Assembly: GCA_018335855.1 (NCBI GenBank)
Contig: JAGXRM010000053.1
Span: 28,554-92,553 of the forward strand
Origin: Clostridiales bacterium
GTDB lineage: Bacteria; Bacillota; Dethiobacteria; Dethiobacterales; Dethiobacteraceae
Length of the DNA stretch: 64,000 bases
Direction: 5' to 3'
This document shows, piece after piece, positions 18,915 to 26,748 of this stretch; within the stretch, counting starts at the first letter, position 1, and every line of letters starts with the position of its first letter. The notes beneath the pieces were generated by a model. That model saw only the letters and a program-made list of their open reading frames with translations. It did not search any database and was not told where the DNA came from. Both the position numbers and the translations under genes were made by a program.

Positions 18915-19501
18915 TGGACACTGTAAGGAAAGTGGCTGTCTACCCCTGCGGTGGTGTCGGTTTTGTCCTCTCGAGCATCGCCCGTTATGCTGCGTATCAG
19001 GTTACTGAAGACATGCTGCCGGGGCAGACAGAAATCGTGGATGCGCTAAGACTAATTTCCGGCATGCCGGATGAAGTCGCCCTTGTCGAGGAAAACCCCA
19101 CTGTAATTATTGACGGTTGCGGATATCAGTGCGGGTCAAACCTCTTTCGCCTGCTGGGCCTCAAACCTGCGGCGAGAGTTCTGATTCCTCCCATCGCTAA
19201 GCTACCGCCCACGTTTGTATGTGACTGTAAAAAACAGGAAACCAAGCTTGCGCCGGGTATGCAGAGAAGGGTTCCCAGTGAGTCGGGTAAGAACCTTGCC
19301 ACGGAGATTGCCACACAGGTAAAGAATATCGCTTTGGTTATACTGAACATGGACTATCCTTATCAGAAGCAAAAGCTCAGTCAAGATGAGAACGTAATCT
19401 GCGACTATATTGAAAATATCCCGCAGGCAGTCGACTATGTGCCAATTTCAGAGGGTATCGATCGCCCGGGCTCGATGCCGGGGCTGGCAGGAATGGAGTA
19501 G
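18914..19501 (+). CDS. DGC-domain putative zinc-binding protein, copy 2
   Basis: A 195-residue paralogue of the preceding gene, with YPCGGVGF near the N-terminus and the canonical IIDGCGYQCGSNLF motif. The middle part is divergent and carries an added Cys pair in FVCDCKKQE. The start overlaps the stop of copy 1, so a heteromer is likely. The two copies keep the same order of motifs but differ in the metal-site residues (DCHEESCG against DGCGYQCG). Function is unknown. Confidence 0.78.
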   Translation: MDTVRKVAVYPCGGVGFVLSSIARYAAYQVTEDMLPGQTEIVDALRLISGMPDEVALVEENPTVIIDGCGYQCGSNLFRLLGLKPAARVLIPPIAKLPPTFVCDCKKQETKLAPGMQRRVPSESGKNLATEIATQVKNIALVILNMDYPYQKQKLSQDENVICDYIENIPQAVDYVPISEGIDRPGSMPGLAGME

Positions 19502-19528
19502 AACTGGGCAGAGAAAGGAAGTGGTACA

Positions 19529-20008
19529 GTGTCCTTAATTACATGCGACGATTTTTATGGGCAAAGCGTGACAATTGAAGACAGGTATCTTTACTATTTG
19601 CCTGAGCACCTTTGGGTGGACTGCACCGGAGACGATATTTACCGCTTTGGTGTCAGCCATGCCGGCGTAATCCTGGTTAACGGCTTTAAGTATATGGATT
19701 TTGCCGTAAGTGTGGGGGAACAAATAGACGTCGAGGACAGCCTGGTCTTTGTGGAAACATTTAAGGCTATGATTAACGTGACTTCCCCCATTTCCGGGAC
19801 GGTTGCTCAAATCAACGAAAAATTGTCCGGGGAAGGGATTAAGCTGCTCGACGAATCGTATCATGAAGAATACTTAGTGGGTATACAAAGCAATGGTCTG
19901 GATGTGGCTACAGTGTTTCTCACGGCAGAGCAGTATCTGGAAGCGCTTTTGCGCGGGGACGCCGATCACTGCGGTGCCGGCGCCAGAGTCATGAGGAGAA
20001 ACCGCTAA
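19529..20008 (+). CDS. GcvH-like lipoyl carrier protein
   Basis: A 159-residue protein of the glycine-cleavage H fold. HLWVDCTGDDIYRFGVSHAG and the lipoylation segment VETFKAMINVTSPISG align with GcvH, and Lys79 is at the exact lipoyl-lysine position. The C-terminus is extended and contains a Cys (DHCGAG). No glycine decarboxylase (P) or aminomethyltransferase (T) gene lies in the window, while lipoyl synthase, lipoate ligase and dihydrolipoamide dehydrogenase do. It is therefore an orphan lipoyl carrier, probably dedicated to the chemistry of this cluster. The start is GTG behind an AAAGGAAG site. Confidence 0.85.
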   Translation: MSLITCDDFYGQSVTIEDRYLYYLPEHLWVDCTGDDIYRFGVSHAGVILVNGFKYMDFAVSVGEQIDVEDSLVFVETFKAMINVTSPISGTVAQINEKLSGEGIKLLDESYHEEYLVGIQSNGLDVATVFLTAEQYLEALLRGDADHCGAGARVMRRNR

Positions 20009-20025
20009 TTGGGGGAGGTAGTTCG

Positions 20026-20316
20026 ATGGGTCCGCCAAAAAAGGTTATTGTTGAAATATTTATCAATGACTTTGTGCAGTGAACTCCCTGCGTCTATCTG
20101 CTGGAGGCAGTAGAAGCAATTCCGTCACTGGTCAGTGATATTGCTGAATTCATAGAGATTCGCCGGTGGGATTTACGGACGCCGGAAGGGATACAAAGAA
20201 ACAATGAACTCGGAATATATCTCTTTCCCACCGTGGCCATCAATGGCGAAGTGCTTTTTGAAAGTATTATTCCTCCGGAAACGGAACTGGAAGAGGCGAT
20301 TCGTTCCCGGTTGTAG
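20026..20316 (+). CDS. Thioredoxin-like selenoprotein with U-x-x-C motif
   Basis: A 96-residue protein if the in-frame TGA at 20080-20082 (codon 19) is read as selenocysteine. A GGGGGAGG ribosome site precedes the ATG. Around the TGA the protein reads DFVQ-U-TPCVYLLEAVEA, giving a U-x-x-C redox motif. The part after the TGA continues with homology to the gene at 21478, which reads SVQ-C-AACQYMLEAVSA, including the cis-Pro (FPTVAING against LPTIVING) and FESIIP. So the TGA sits precisely on the first redox cysteine. A bacterial SECIS hairpin follows at 20094-20113. Standard gene calling misses this gene entirely. Its likely role is reduction of a partner in the same operon. Confidence 0.92.
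20094..20113 (+). promoter_or_regulatory. Bacterial SECIS element of the thioredoxin-like selenoprotein
   Basis: The stem is CTA-(bulged T)-CTGC pairing with GCAG-TAG, with apical loop TGGAG at 20102-20106. The loop starts 20 nt after the TGA. The bulged T and the GG in the loop are classic bSECIS features recognised by SelB. Confidence 0.85.
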
Positions 20317-20402
20317 CCTGGTCAGGAATTTGATACTGGGAGGTGATAGAGAACGAGACAGCATTGCAGGGAAATCACAAATAAAAAAAGGAGTGAGTAT
20401 GA

Positions 20403-21476
20403 ATGGGGATACAGTTATTAATTGACGCCTACCGCGGCAAAAAGACGCCTAAAGCGCCTTGGCTGCCCTATGCGGGTGTGCACTGCGCGTACCTCATCGG
20501 CGAGAAAGCGGACGTCTATCTTCAGGATCCTGATCTGATTGCCAAAGGCGTTCTGTTTGCCGCAGAGCGGTATAAGGCCGACGGCATTCCGCTGGTTTTT
20601 GACCTGAACATCGAAGGTATGTCCATGGGTTGCGAGGCTAAATGGTATCCAGACAATCCGCCTGCAATCACAGGACACCCGTTGGCGGACAAAACCCTTG
20701 CTGAAGCCAACCTGAAAATTCCTACAGCTAAAGACGGCCGCTGGCCCGTAATTGTGGAAGCCGGCAAAAAAGTAATGGCGCAGAAAGGTGACGTTGCACT
20801 GCTCGGTTTGATTTGCGGGCCGTTGACTCTTGCTTCACATCTGCGCGGCGTAAAAATCTTCACCGATGTGGTGAAGAATCCGGCTCTCGCTAAGGAGATT
20901 ATGGATTTCTGCGCTCAAGTATGCGCCGAATCTGCCAGAATCTACCGTGATATTGGCTGTGAGATCATTGCCATCGTTGACCCGGTAGCTTCACAAATTA
21001 AGCCTGGTACGTTTGCAGAGTTTGTGACCCCGGCCTGTCAACCAGCCATTGATGTTATCCATGAAGCAGGGCTCACATCGAGTTTCTTCATTTGCGGTGA
21101 CGCGACGAAGGTTATGGAAGAAGTCTGCAAGATTGGCACACACGGTTTCGCCATTGATGAGCAGCTAAACATGAACTATGTCCGTGAAATGGCTATTAAA
21201 TACGGACGAGGCTTTGGTGGAAACCTCAAGCTGACTCTGGCGATGTCCCTGGGAATCTTAAGCCCGCGGGAAGACGCAATAGTCAGCCTTGCCGCCGGAG
21301 GCTTAACCGGCTTTACCTTCGCCCCTGGCTGAGACATGCCCTTTGACGTTCCCGTGGAGAACGTAGATAAAGTCCTGGAAGCAAAAGAATGGTATGAGAA
21401 GTTTTACGCAGCCTATCCGACCCATGTACCCCCCGGATACATTACCTTAGAGGATTTGAAAAAAGGGGGAAACTAA
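20403..21476 (+). CDS. UroD/MtaA-family methyltransferase-like selenoprotein
   Basis: A 357-residue UroD-fold protein when the in-frame TGA at 21330-21332 (codon 310) is read as selenocysteine. Without readthrough it would end at 309 residues. The region reads FAPG-U-DMPFDVPVENVDKVLEA, whereas relatives in this window read WPG-C-DIWPE and APG-C-SIPPG, so Sec replaces the third metal-ligand cysteine. The first ligand pair is also altered: the usual HxC is Phe229-Ile-Cys231. Forty-seven well-behaved residues follow the Sec to a TAA that abuts the next gene. A SECIS hairpin lies at 21346-21364. The altered ligand set (Phe, Cys, Sec) predicts different metal or thiol-selenol chemistry from ordinary MtaA. 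Confidence 0.92.
21346..21364 (+). promoter_or_regulatory. Bacterial SECIS element of the UroD-like selenoprotein
   Basis: A perfect 6-bp stem ACGTTC (21346-21351) / GAACGT (21359-21364) encloses the loop CCGTGGA. The loop begins 20 nt after the TGA, the same distance as in the selenoprotein gene just upstream, and again contains GG. Confidence 0.85.
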
Positions 21477-21477
21477 T

Positions 21478-21801
21478 ATGAGTGATAAACTGGTAGTTGA
21501 TATCCTGACTCTGGATTCGGTGCAATGCGCAGCCTGCCAGTATATGCTGGAAGCAGTTTCAGCGTTGCCGGATAATGTTAAGGCACACATCGAGTTCAAG
21601 GAATGGAATATCAAGGGCCCTGACGGAATCAACAAGTTCCTGGAATTAAACGGCAGAGTATTACCGACAATCGTTATCAACGGTGATCTCGTATTTGAAA
21701 GCATCATCCCAACATTCGAAGAAATACTCGATGAACTGTCAGCGAGGGCTTCGGAAGCTCTGAAGGTGGAAATTGAAAAAGCTCGCATCGCGGGGAGCTA
21801 G
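21478..21801 (+). CDS. Thioredoxin-like protein, cysteine homologue of the upstream selenoprotein
   Basis: A 107-residue thioredoxin-fold protein with Cys17 and Cys20 in VQCAACQYM, cis-Pro in VLPTIVING and the shared FESIIP segment. It is the Cys-x-x-Cys twin of the Sec-containing protein at 20026 and starts one base after the stop of the UroD-like selenoprotein, so the three are tightly coupled. Having both a Sec and a Cys form side by side suggests a relay in which one reduces the other, or two different partners. It resembles small thioredoxin-like proteins that exist in Cys and Sec versions in other anaerobes. Confidence 0.88.
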   Translation: MSDKLVVDILTLDSVQCAACQYMLEAVSALPDNVKAHIEFKEWNIKGPDGINKFLELNGRVLPTIVINGDLVFESIIPTFEEILDELSARASEALKVEIEKARIAGS

Positions 21802-21809
21802 AAGAAATT

Positions 21810-21845
21810 GAGAGGGATAAAAAAGGATACTTTTTTATCCCTCTC
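21810..21845 (+). terminator. Strong terminator after the selenoprotein genes
   Basis: A 16-bp stem (21810-21825 against 21830-21845) with a 4-nt loop; the descending arm contains a run of six T. It separates the methyltransferase/selenoprotein operon from the lipoate genes, which may start from their own promoter in 21846-21904. Confidence 0.8.
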
Positions 21846-21904
21846 TCCCAATTCATTGTAAAATAGGGATAACGCCAAATGTATGCGTTTTAGGAGAGAT
21901 TTAC

Positions 21905-22777
21905 ATGTCTGTTCCCCAGTGGTTATTAAAGAAAATGCCGGAGTTTGTCGTTTTCTCCCGGACGAACCGGATTATTTCCAGTGTCAATACGGTATGCAGA
22001 AGCGCGGCCTGTCCCAATATCCTGGAGTGTTTCAGCAACCGGCATACCGCATTTATGATTCTGGGCAGCAGTTGTACCAGAAACTGCGCTTTTTGCGGAG
22101 TAGATCACGGCACTCCACTGCCGGTGGATTCCGGTGAACCCGCAAGGGTAGCAGAGGCGGCAAAGGAACTCGGATTGTCCCACGTAGTGGTGACCTCAGT
22201 CAGCCGTGATGACCTTGCTGACGGCGGCGCCCTGCAGTTTGCCCGGACCATTGAGGCATTACATCGGGCGGGCGGGATGACAGTTGAGGTGCTAATCCCC
22301 GACTTCGGGGGTAACAACGATTCTCTCAGGCAAGTAATGGATGCAGAGCCACATGTAATTGCTCATAATCTGGAAACCGTCCGGCGCCTGCAGCCTGTTA
22401 TCAGGCCAAGGGCAGGTTATGAACGTTCTCTTGATATCATTCGGCACGTAAAGGTGTCTGATAAACGGATACTCGCAAAATCCGGGCTAATTCTGGGTCT
22501 TGGCGAAAATGACAGTGAAATCCTGGCGGCGATGACAGACCTTCGGGAAGCCGGCTGTGATATCCTTACGCTGGGCCAGTACCGCCAGCCCGGTGAAAAT
22601 CAACTGCCGGTGCCGCGATTTATCCTGGAAGAGGGTTTTGAATACTGGCGTGAAGAGGGAATGCGGCTGGGATTTTCCCACGTGTTTTCAGGCTCCTATG
22701 TTAGAAGTTCTTACCGCGCCGGGGATGTTTTTCAATCTGACGGGGGGAAACCGACATGGAAAACTGGCGGTTATTAG
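21905..22777 (+). CDS. lipA: Lipoyl synthase (radical SAM)
   Basis: A 290-residue radical SAM enzyme that inserts two sulfurs into octanoyl groups to make lipoyl. The auxiliary cluster cysteines are Cys31, Cys36 and Cys42 (CRSAACPNILEC). The SAM cluster is Cys57, Cys61 and Cys64 (CTRNCAFC). The C-terminal serine motif SSYRAG is present. It overlaps the lipoate ligase gene by 22 nt and is followed by dihydrolipoamide dehydrogenase, so a complete lipoylation kit accompanies the GcvH-like proteins. Its local position argues that the lipoyl carrier here is functional. Confidence 0.95.
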   Translation: MSVPQWLLKKMPEFVVFSRTNRIISSVNTVCRSAACPNILECFSNRHTAFMILGSSCTRNCAFCGVDHGTPLPVDSGEPARVAEAAKELGLSHVVVTSVSRDDLADGGALQFARTIEALHRAGGMTVEVLIPDFGGNNDSLRQVMDAEPHVIAHNLETVRRLQPVIRPRAGYERSLDIIRHVKVSDKRILAKSGLILGLGENDSEILAAMTDLREAGCDILTLGQYRQPGENQLPVPRFILEEGFEYWREEGMRLGFSHVFSGSYVRSSYRAGDVFQSDGGKPTWKTGGY

Positions 22778-23559
22778 ATACCGGCGCTAACAGTGGAGCA
22801 AGGAATATGGCTATTGATGAAGCTCTGCTCCATCATATCATTCGTGGAGACTCCCCTCCGACACTACGAGTCTTTTCCTGGGAACCGGAATGCCTTTCTC
22901 TCGGATTTATGCAGCAGGCGGATGAACGACTGGTAACTGACTGTGAGAGATTCGGAATCTCTCTCGTGAGGCGTCCCACAGGAGGATACGCTGTATTGCA
23001 CGGAGAAGACCTCTGTTACAGTGTGGTGGCAAAAATGGGTGATGGGCCCCTACCCGCGTCCTTACAGTCCGCCAATATGCAAATCAGTCTCTCGCTACGT
23101 GCTGCATTACACTGCCTGGGTGTGCCGGCGGAAATATCTGAAACCAAAGAGCGAGAAACGTCATCTTATACAGCGTGCGCCGAAGCCGCTTCACTATATG
23201 AGATTACAGTTCGCGGTAAAAAAATAATTGGCAGCGCTCAAATGCAATCCCAAGGACATTTGCTGCAGCACGGTTCGATTGCGTTGAATTTTGACCCAGC
23301 CCGGATAGCTACCTTGCTAAACCTGAATCAAGCCGGGGAGCGCGAACTAACGGCGAAAGCAACCGACCTGCGGCAGGCTGGGGGAAGGGTTTTTAGCCGG
23401 GAAGAGATTTGTGTTGCGCTGGCTGGCGGTTTTAGCAAGGTCTTTGCAGTGGAGATGCAGCCGGGAGACCTGACGGAAAAAGAGCAACTGACAGCGGAAA
23501 CAATCCGGCGCGAACATATGAAAAACTTTGTTAGTCAAAGGGGGAAAACCTGTGTATGA
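22756..23559 (+). CDS. Lipoate-protein ligase / octanoyltransferase (LplA/LipM family)
   Basis: A 267-residue biotin/lipoate ligase-fold protein with RRPTGGYAVLHGEDLCYSVV (the RRxTGGGxVxH region, with the third Gly as Tyr) and the active-site lysine region RGKKIIGSAQMQSQGHLLQHGSI. It transfers lipoate or octanoate to a carrier lysine. It overlaps lipA at its start and the dehydrogenase gene at its end. Without the separate C-terminal LplA domain it fits the LipM or small Lpl type. It presumably modifies the GcvH-like protein at 19529. Confidence 0.88.
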   Translation: MENWRLLDTGANSGARNMAIDEALLHHIIRGDSPPTLRVFSWEPECLSLGFMQQADERLVTDCERFGISLVRRPTGGYAVLHGEDLCYSVVAKMGDGPLPASLQSANMQISLSLRAALHCLGVPAEISETKERETSSYTACAEAASLYEITVRGKKIIGSAQMQSQGHLLQHGSIALNFDPARIATLLNLNQAGERELTAKATDLRQAGGRVFSREEICVALAGGFSKVFAVEMQPGDLTEKEQLTAETIRREHMKNFVSQRGKTCV

Positions 23560-24919
23560 CGTTATCGTTCTCGGCGGCGGCCCCGCCGGATACGCTGCCG
23601 CTATACGTACCGCACAACTTGGAGGAAACGTTCTGCTTGCCGAAGCCGGTAAAGTTGGCGGAACCTGCCTGCACCGCGGCTGTATCCCCTCAAAAGTTTT
23701 ATATCATGCTGCGTCATCCTATTCCAAAGTAATCGACTATCTATCTCCGGACAACGCTGTCGCTCCGCGGCTAGACAGAATCGCCCAAAGGCAGCGGGAA
23801 ACTGTGGAGAAACTCTATGCGGGCCTGTGCCGCGTTATCTCAAGTTACGGTATAATTACGGTGAATGGGCACGGAGAGATTATTTCGCCGGGCCTTGTTC
23901 GCGTCGGAAGCGCTGAATATCGGGCAAAAAAAATTATCATTGCCACAGGTTCCCGTGAAGCCGGTTTTTCTATCCCGGGAGCCAAGTTTGCCCGCAGCGC
24001 GGAAGAGAGTCTGAAACCACCCGCTAAATTGTGTCGCGTCACCGTTATCGGCGGGGGCAATACCGGGCTGGAACTGGCAAGCGCTTATGCATTACTGGGT
24101 TTTAAAGTAACCGTTATTGAGAAAGAGCGCAGGATACTGCCGGCTCTGGCTGATGAAGAAATCAGGAATTGGTTAAGCTTTTCCCTAAGGAAGCGTGGCC
24201 TTATCATAGATACGGGAGTTACACCCGTAGAAATCCGGCAAAGCGGTCGTGCCCTTACCGTTACTTCAGAAAACGCTGCCGGCACGCTAACTGTTGACGC
24301 AGACCTCGTCATTGCGGCGCTAGGGCGCAGACCGAACCTGGATGTACTGGGAGAAGGCCTTGGCGAGTTAAAAAATGCCACTGAGGGTTATATTCAAGTT
24401 AATGACAGTATGGAAACTCTTATGCCGGATATTTTTGCCGCCGGGGACGTGACCGGGCCACCGATGCTTGCTCACCTTGCATATGCGGAAGGGATAGCCG
24501 CGGCCGATAATGCCATGGGGATCGAACACAAATTAGATCGCTCTGCTGTCCCCCATTTCCTCTCCGCTCATCCTGGGGTGGCTTGGGCAGGCATGACTGA
24601 AACGCAAGCGGCCGGAGCGGGACTTAACTGTAGGACAGTCAAATTTCCGTTTGCCGCTAACGCCCATGCAACTATTCTCGGCCAGAGTGAAGGGATGGTT
24701 AAAATTGTTGCCCTGGAAGAGACGGGGACTGTGGTCGGTATGCAGATTCTTGGCGGCCGCGCTTCAGAAATGATTATGGAAGGTGTACTTGCCATACAAA
24801 ATGGCTTACACGTTGATAGAATAGCTAAGACGATTCACCCCCATCCCACTTTTTCCGAGACAATATGGGAGGCTGCCCTTTCCTTTGGGGAAGGTGCCTT
24901 ACACGGACTTAAGCAATAA
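23552..24919 (+). CDS. lpdA: Dihydrolipoamide dehydrogenase
   Basis: A 455-residue flavoprotein disulfide oxidoreductase. The FAD motif is LGGGPAGYAAA, the redox pair is Cys39/Cys44 in GGTCLHRGCIPSK, the NAD motif is VIGGGNTGLELA, and the C-terminal HPHPTFSE carries the catalytic His-Glu. It reoxidises dihydrolipoyl groups with NAD+. I start it at GTG 23552, because AAAGGGGG lies at the right distance and the protein then begins YDVIVLGGG; this overlaps the ligase stop by 8 nt. It forms the L-protein counterpart of the GcvH-like carriers. Confidence 0.93.
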   Translation: MYDVIVLGGGPAGYAAAIRTAQLGGNVLLAEAGKVGGTCLHRGCIPSKVLYHAASSYSKVIDYLSPDNAVAPRLDRIAQRQRETVEKLYAGLCRVISSYGIITVNGHGEIISPGLVRVGSAEYRAKKIIIATGSREAGFSIPGAKFARSAEESLKPPAKLCRVTVIGGGNTGLELASAYALLGFKVTVIEKERRILPALADEEIRNWLSFSLRKRGLIIDTGVTPVEIRQSGRALTVTSENAAGTLTVDADLVIAALGRRPNLDVLGEGLGELKNATEGYIQVNDSMETLMPDIFAAGDVTGPPMLAHLAYAEGIAAADNAMGIEHKLDRSAVPHFLSAHPGVAWAGMTETQAAGAGLNCRTVKFPFAANAHATILGQSEGMVKIVALEETGTVVGMQILGGRASEMIMEGVLAIQNGLHVDRIAKTIHPHPTFSETIWEAALSFGEGALHGLKQ

Positions 24920-24951
24920 TAGATAACCAGCTAGGAATTAAGGAGCGAAAT

Positions 24952-26205
24952 ATGAACACACAAAATCGTTATCGCTGGGTTATATTAGGTGTTTGTTTTC
25001 TGATGTTACTGGTTAATAGTGGGATTGTCTTAAGTTTCGGTATCTTCCTCCGGCCGTTAAGGGCACAGTTCGGTTGGAGCGCCACGCATGTTTCCCTGGT
25101 ATTGGCATCATTTATGCTAATGCAGGGCCTATTCTCGCCCCGTATCGGTTCTCTGATTGACAGACACGGACCGAGAAAGATCATCATTGTGGGGATTATC
25201 TCATTTGGCATCGTCCTCGCCCTTATTTCACGTATGACCGGCTTTTGGCAGTTCGCCATTCTTTACGGTTTATTGGGCGCGATTGCATATACAACAACGA
25301 CTTTGTTAACAAATGCTGTATTGATTTCAGGCTGGTTCCCGGAGAACCGGGGTCTGGCACTCGGTATTTCCATGTCAGGATTTCCCCTTGGTCCTTTGGC
25401 CATAACACCGCTCTTAACATTACTTCTGATACGGTATGATTGGCGAACTGCGATTTTGGCTGCTGCCGGAATAGTCCTGTTCTTCCTTCTTCCACTAGTG
25501 TTATTATTGCTGCGGGACGGTCCGGGCCATCTGGCTATCAAGGATGCTTTGCGCAACCCGGACAGGCAATCGTTGGGTGTTCCTGCAAACAACTGGACAC
25601 TGCTTCGTCTTATCGGGGATCCACGTTACCGGAGACTGGCGGGAGCTTATTTTACCTGTGGTTTTAGTATGGCTCTGATTATGGCGCACTTTCACAATTT
25701 CGGCCAGAGCATTGGCTTCCAGTTAACGACTACGGCCCAGGCATTCTCTTTAATGTCACTGTTGGCTTTTATGGGCACCATTACTTCGGGCCGGTTATCA
25801 GACATATTGGAGCGCAAATATGTTTTGGCGCTGATCTACCTGTTGCGGGGGACATCCTTCCTGGTCTTTGCCTTTGCTGTTAACCTCGGCAGTTTTTATT
25901 TAGGAGCCGTGCTGTTTGGTATCTTCTGGACAGCTACAGGGCCGCTGACGTCTGCACTGAGCGGGGAATGCTGGGGATTGGAATGTATGGGACGGACGTT
26001 TGGAGCGGTGTTTCTCAGCCATCAGATTGGTGCCAGCATAGGGCCGATACTGGGAGGCCTCAGCTATGATGCAACAGGCGGCTACAGATTTATTTTCCTC
26101 TTGGCTGCGCTGTTGTTATTTGCCGGTTCGATGGCAGTAAGAGGGCTTAGGGTTAGCGTTGACCCGGCACCCCATCAGTTAAGCGGGCTTCCGCTCAAGG
26201 GTTAA
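24952..26205 (+). CDS. Major facilitator superfamily transporter
   Basis: A 417-residue, 12-helix MFS protein. The loop motif between helices 2 and 3 reads GSLIDRHGPRK, and the second half has GRLSDILERK. The overall pattern (SFGIFLRPLRAQFGWS, GISMSGFPLGPLAI) resembles monocarboxylate or oxalate/formate-type antiporters. It lies between the dihydrolipoamide dehydrogenase and the second GcvH-like gene with short gaps, so it probably imports the substrate or exports the product of this cluster. Its actual substrate is not evident. Confidence 0.85.
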   Translation: MNTQNRYRWVILGVCFLMLLVNSGIVLSFGIFLRPLRAQFGWSATHVSLVLASFMLMQGLFSPRIGSLIDRHGPRKIIIVGIISFGIVLALISRMTGFWQFAILYGLLGAIAYTTTTLLTNAVLISGWFPENRGLALGISMSGFPLGPLAITPLLTLLLIRYDWRTAILAAAGIVLFFLLPLVLLLLRDGPGHLAIKDALRNPDRQSLGVPANNWTLLRLIGDPRYRRLAGAYFTCGFSMALIMAHFHNFGQSIGFQLTTTAQAFSLMSLLAFMGTITSGRLSDILERKYVLALIYLLRGTSFLVFAFAVNLGSFYLGAVLFGIFWTATGPLTSALSGECWGLECMGRTFGAVFLSHQIGASIGPILGGLSYDATGGYRFIFLLAALLLFAGSMAVRGLRVSVDPAPHQLSGLPLKG

Positions 26206-26223
26206 GCGGAGAAAGGAGATATT

Positions 26224-26748
26224 ATGATAACGTTAACTTTCCTTGGCAAGGAAATAAAAATTTCCGGTGAATTTCTTTATGATTGTGCACGTGACTATTG
26301 GGTGTCCGTTAATAAAGAGAAGAATATTGCCACGTTTGGCCTGACTCCAGCCGGTGTACAGAAAGAGGGCGGCTACCGGAGTATAGAATTTACAGTTGAT
26401 GCCAGTGATCAGATTAGTGCCGGTGACACCATTGCTGTGGCGGTGACAGGAAAGGTGAAATACCTGGAAGCGCCGGCAAGCGGAACGGTTATAGAAGTGA
26501 ATAAGGCTCTCGAGGATAAAATTTCAGTGATTGAGCAGGCGCCGTATGTATGTTGGTGGCTGGCCAGAATTGAACTATCGGGAACAGGCGCTGATGAGTT
26601 CACCAACGTTGAAGAATATTGCGCCGTTCTTGAGGAGACGGATCGGCGTACCATCTCCGGTATAAAGGGTGCGGGGTCTCCAACCTGCAGAAGCGTCTAC
26701 CAGTCAATCAGGGAACAAAAGGACAAATGCGGCGAAGGCGACTGCTGA
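26224..26748 (+). CDS. GcvH-like protein without canonical lipoyl lysine
   Basis: A 174-residue H-protein-like fold (YWVSVNKEKNIATFGLTPAG, and APASGTVIEVNKAL in the lipoyl hairpin). The residue aligned with the lipoyl lysine is Gly76; a Lys occurs one place later (TGKVKYLEAP). The C-terminus is rich in cysteine and charged (EQKDKCGEGDC). The stop is TGA followed by AAC TAA, and a hairpin lies 10 nt further on, so readthrough to a Cys-Sec-Asn end (26754) is conceivable. It may be a degenerate or differently modified carrier working with the MFS protein 19 nt upstream. Confidence 0.72.
   Translation: MITLTFLGKEIKISGEFLYDCARDYWVSVNKEKNIATFGLTPAGVQKEGGYRSIEFTVDASDQISAGDTIAVAVTGKVKYLEAPASGTVIEVNKALEDKISVIEQAPYVCWWLARIELSGTGADEFTNVEEYCAVLEETDRRTISGIKGAGSPTCRSVYQSIREQKDKCGEGDC

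Noticed and set aside
20080..20082. TGA as an ordinary nonsense mutation making a pseudogene
   Set aside because: It falls on the redox Cys position, is followed by a well-placed SECIS hairpin, and the next gene but one repeats the pattern at a metal-ligand Cys.
20204..20425. Open frame of 73 codons overlapping the thioredoxin-like selenoprotein and the UroD-like gene start
   Set aside because: It is out of frame with both, has no ribosome site and no recognisable motifs. The selenoprotein reading explains the region better.
19529..24919. Ordinary glycine cleavage system
   Set aside because: H-like and L-proteins are present, but no P-protein or T-protein gene lies in the cluster.
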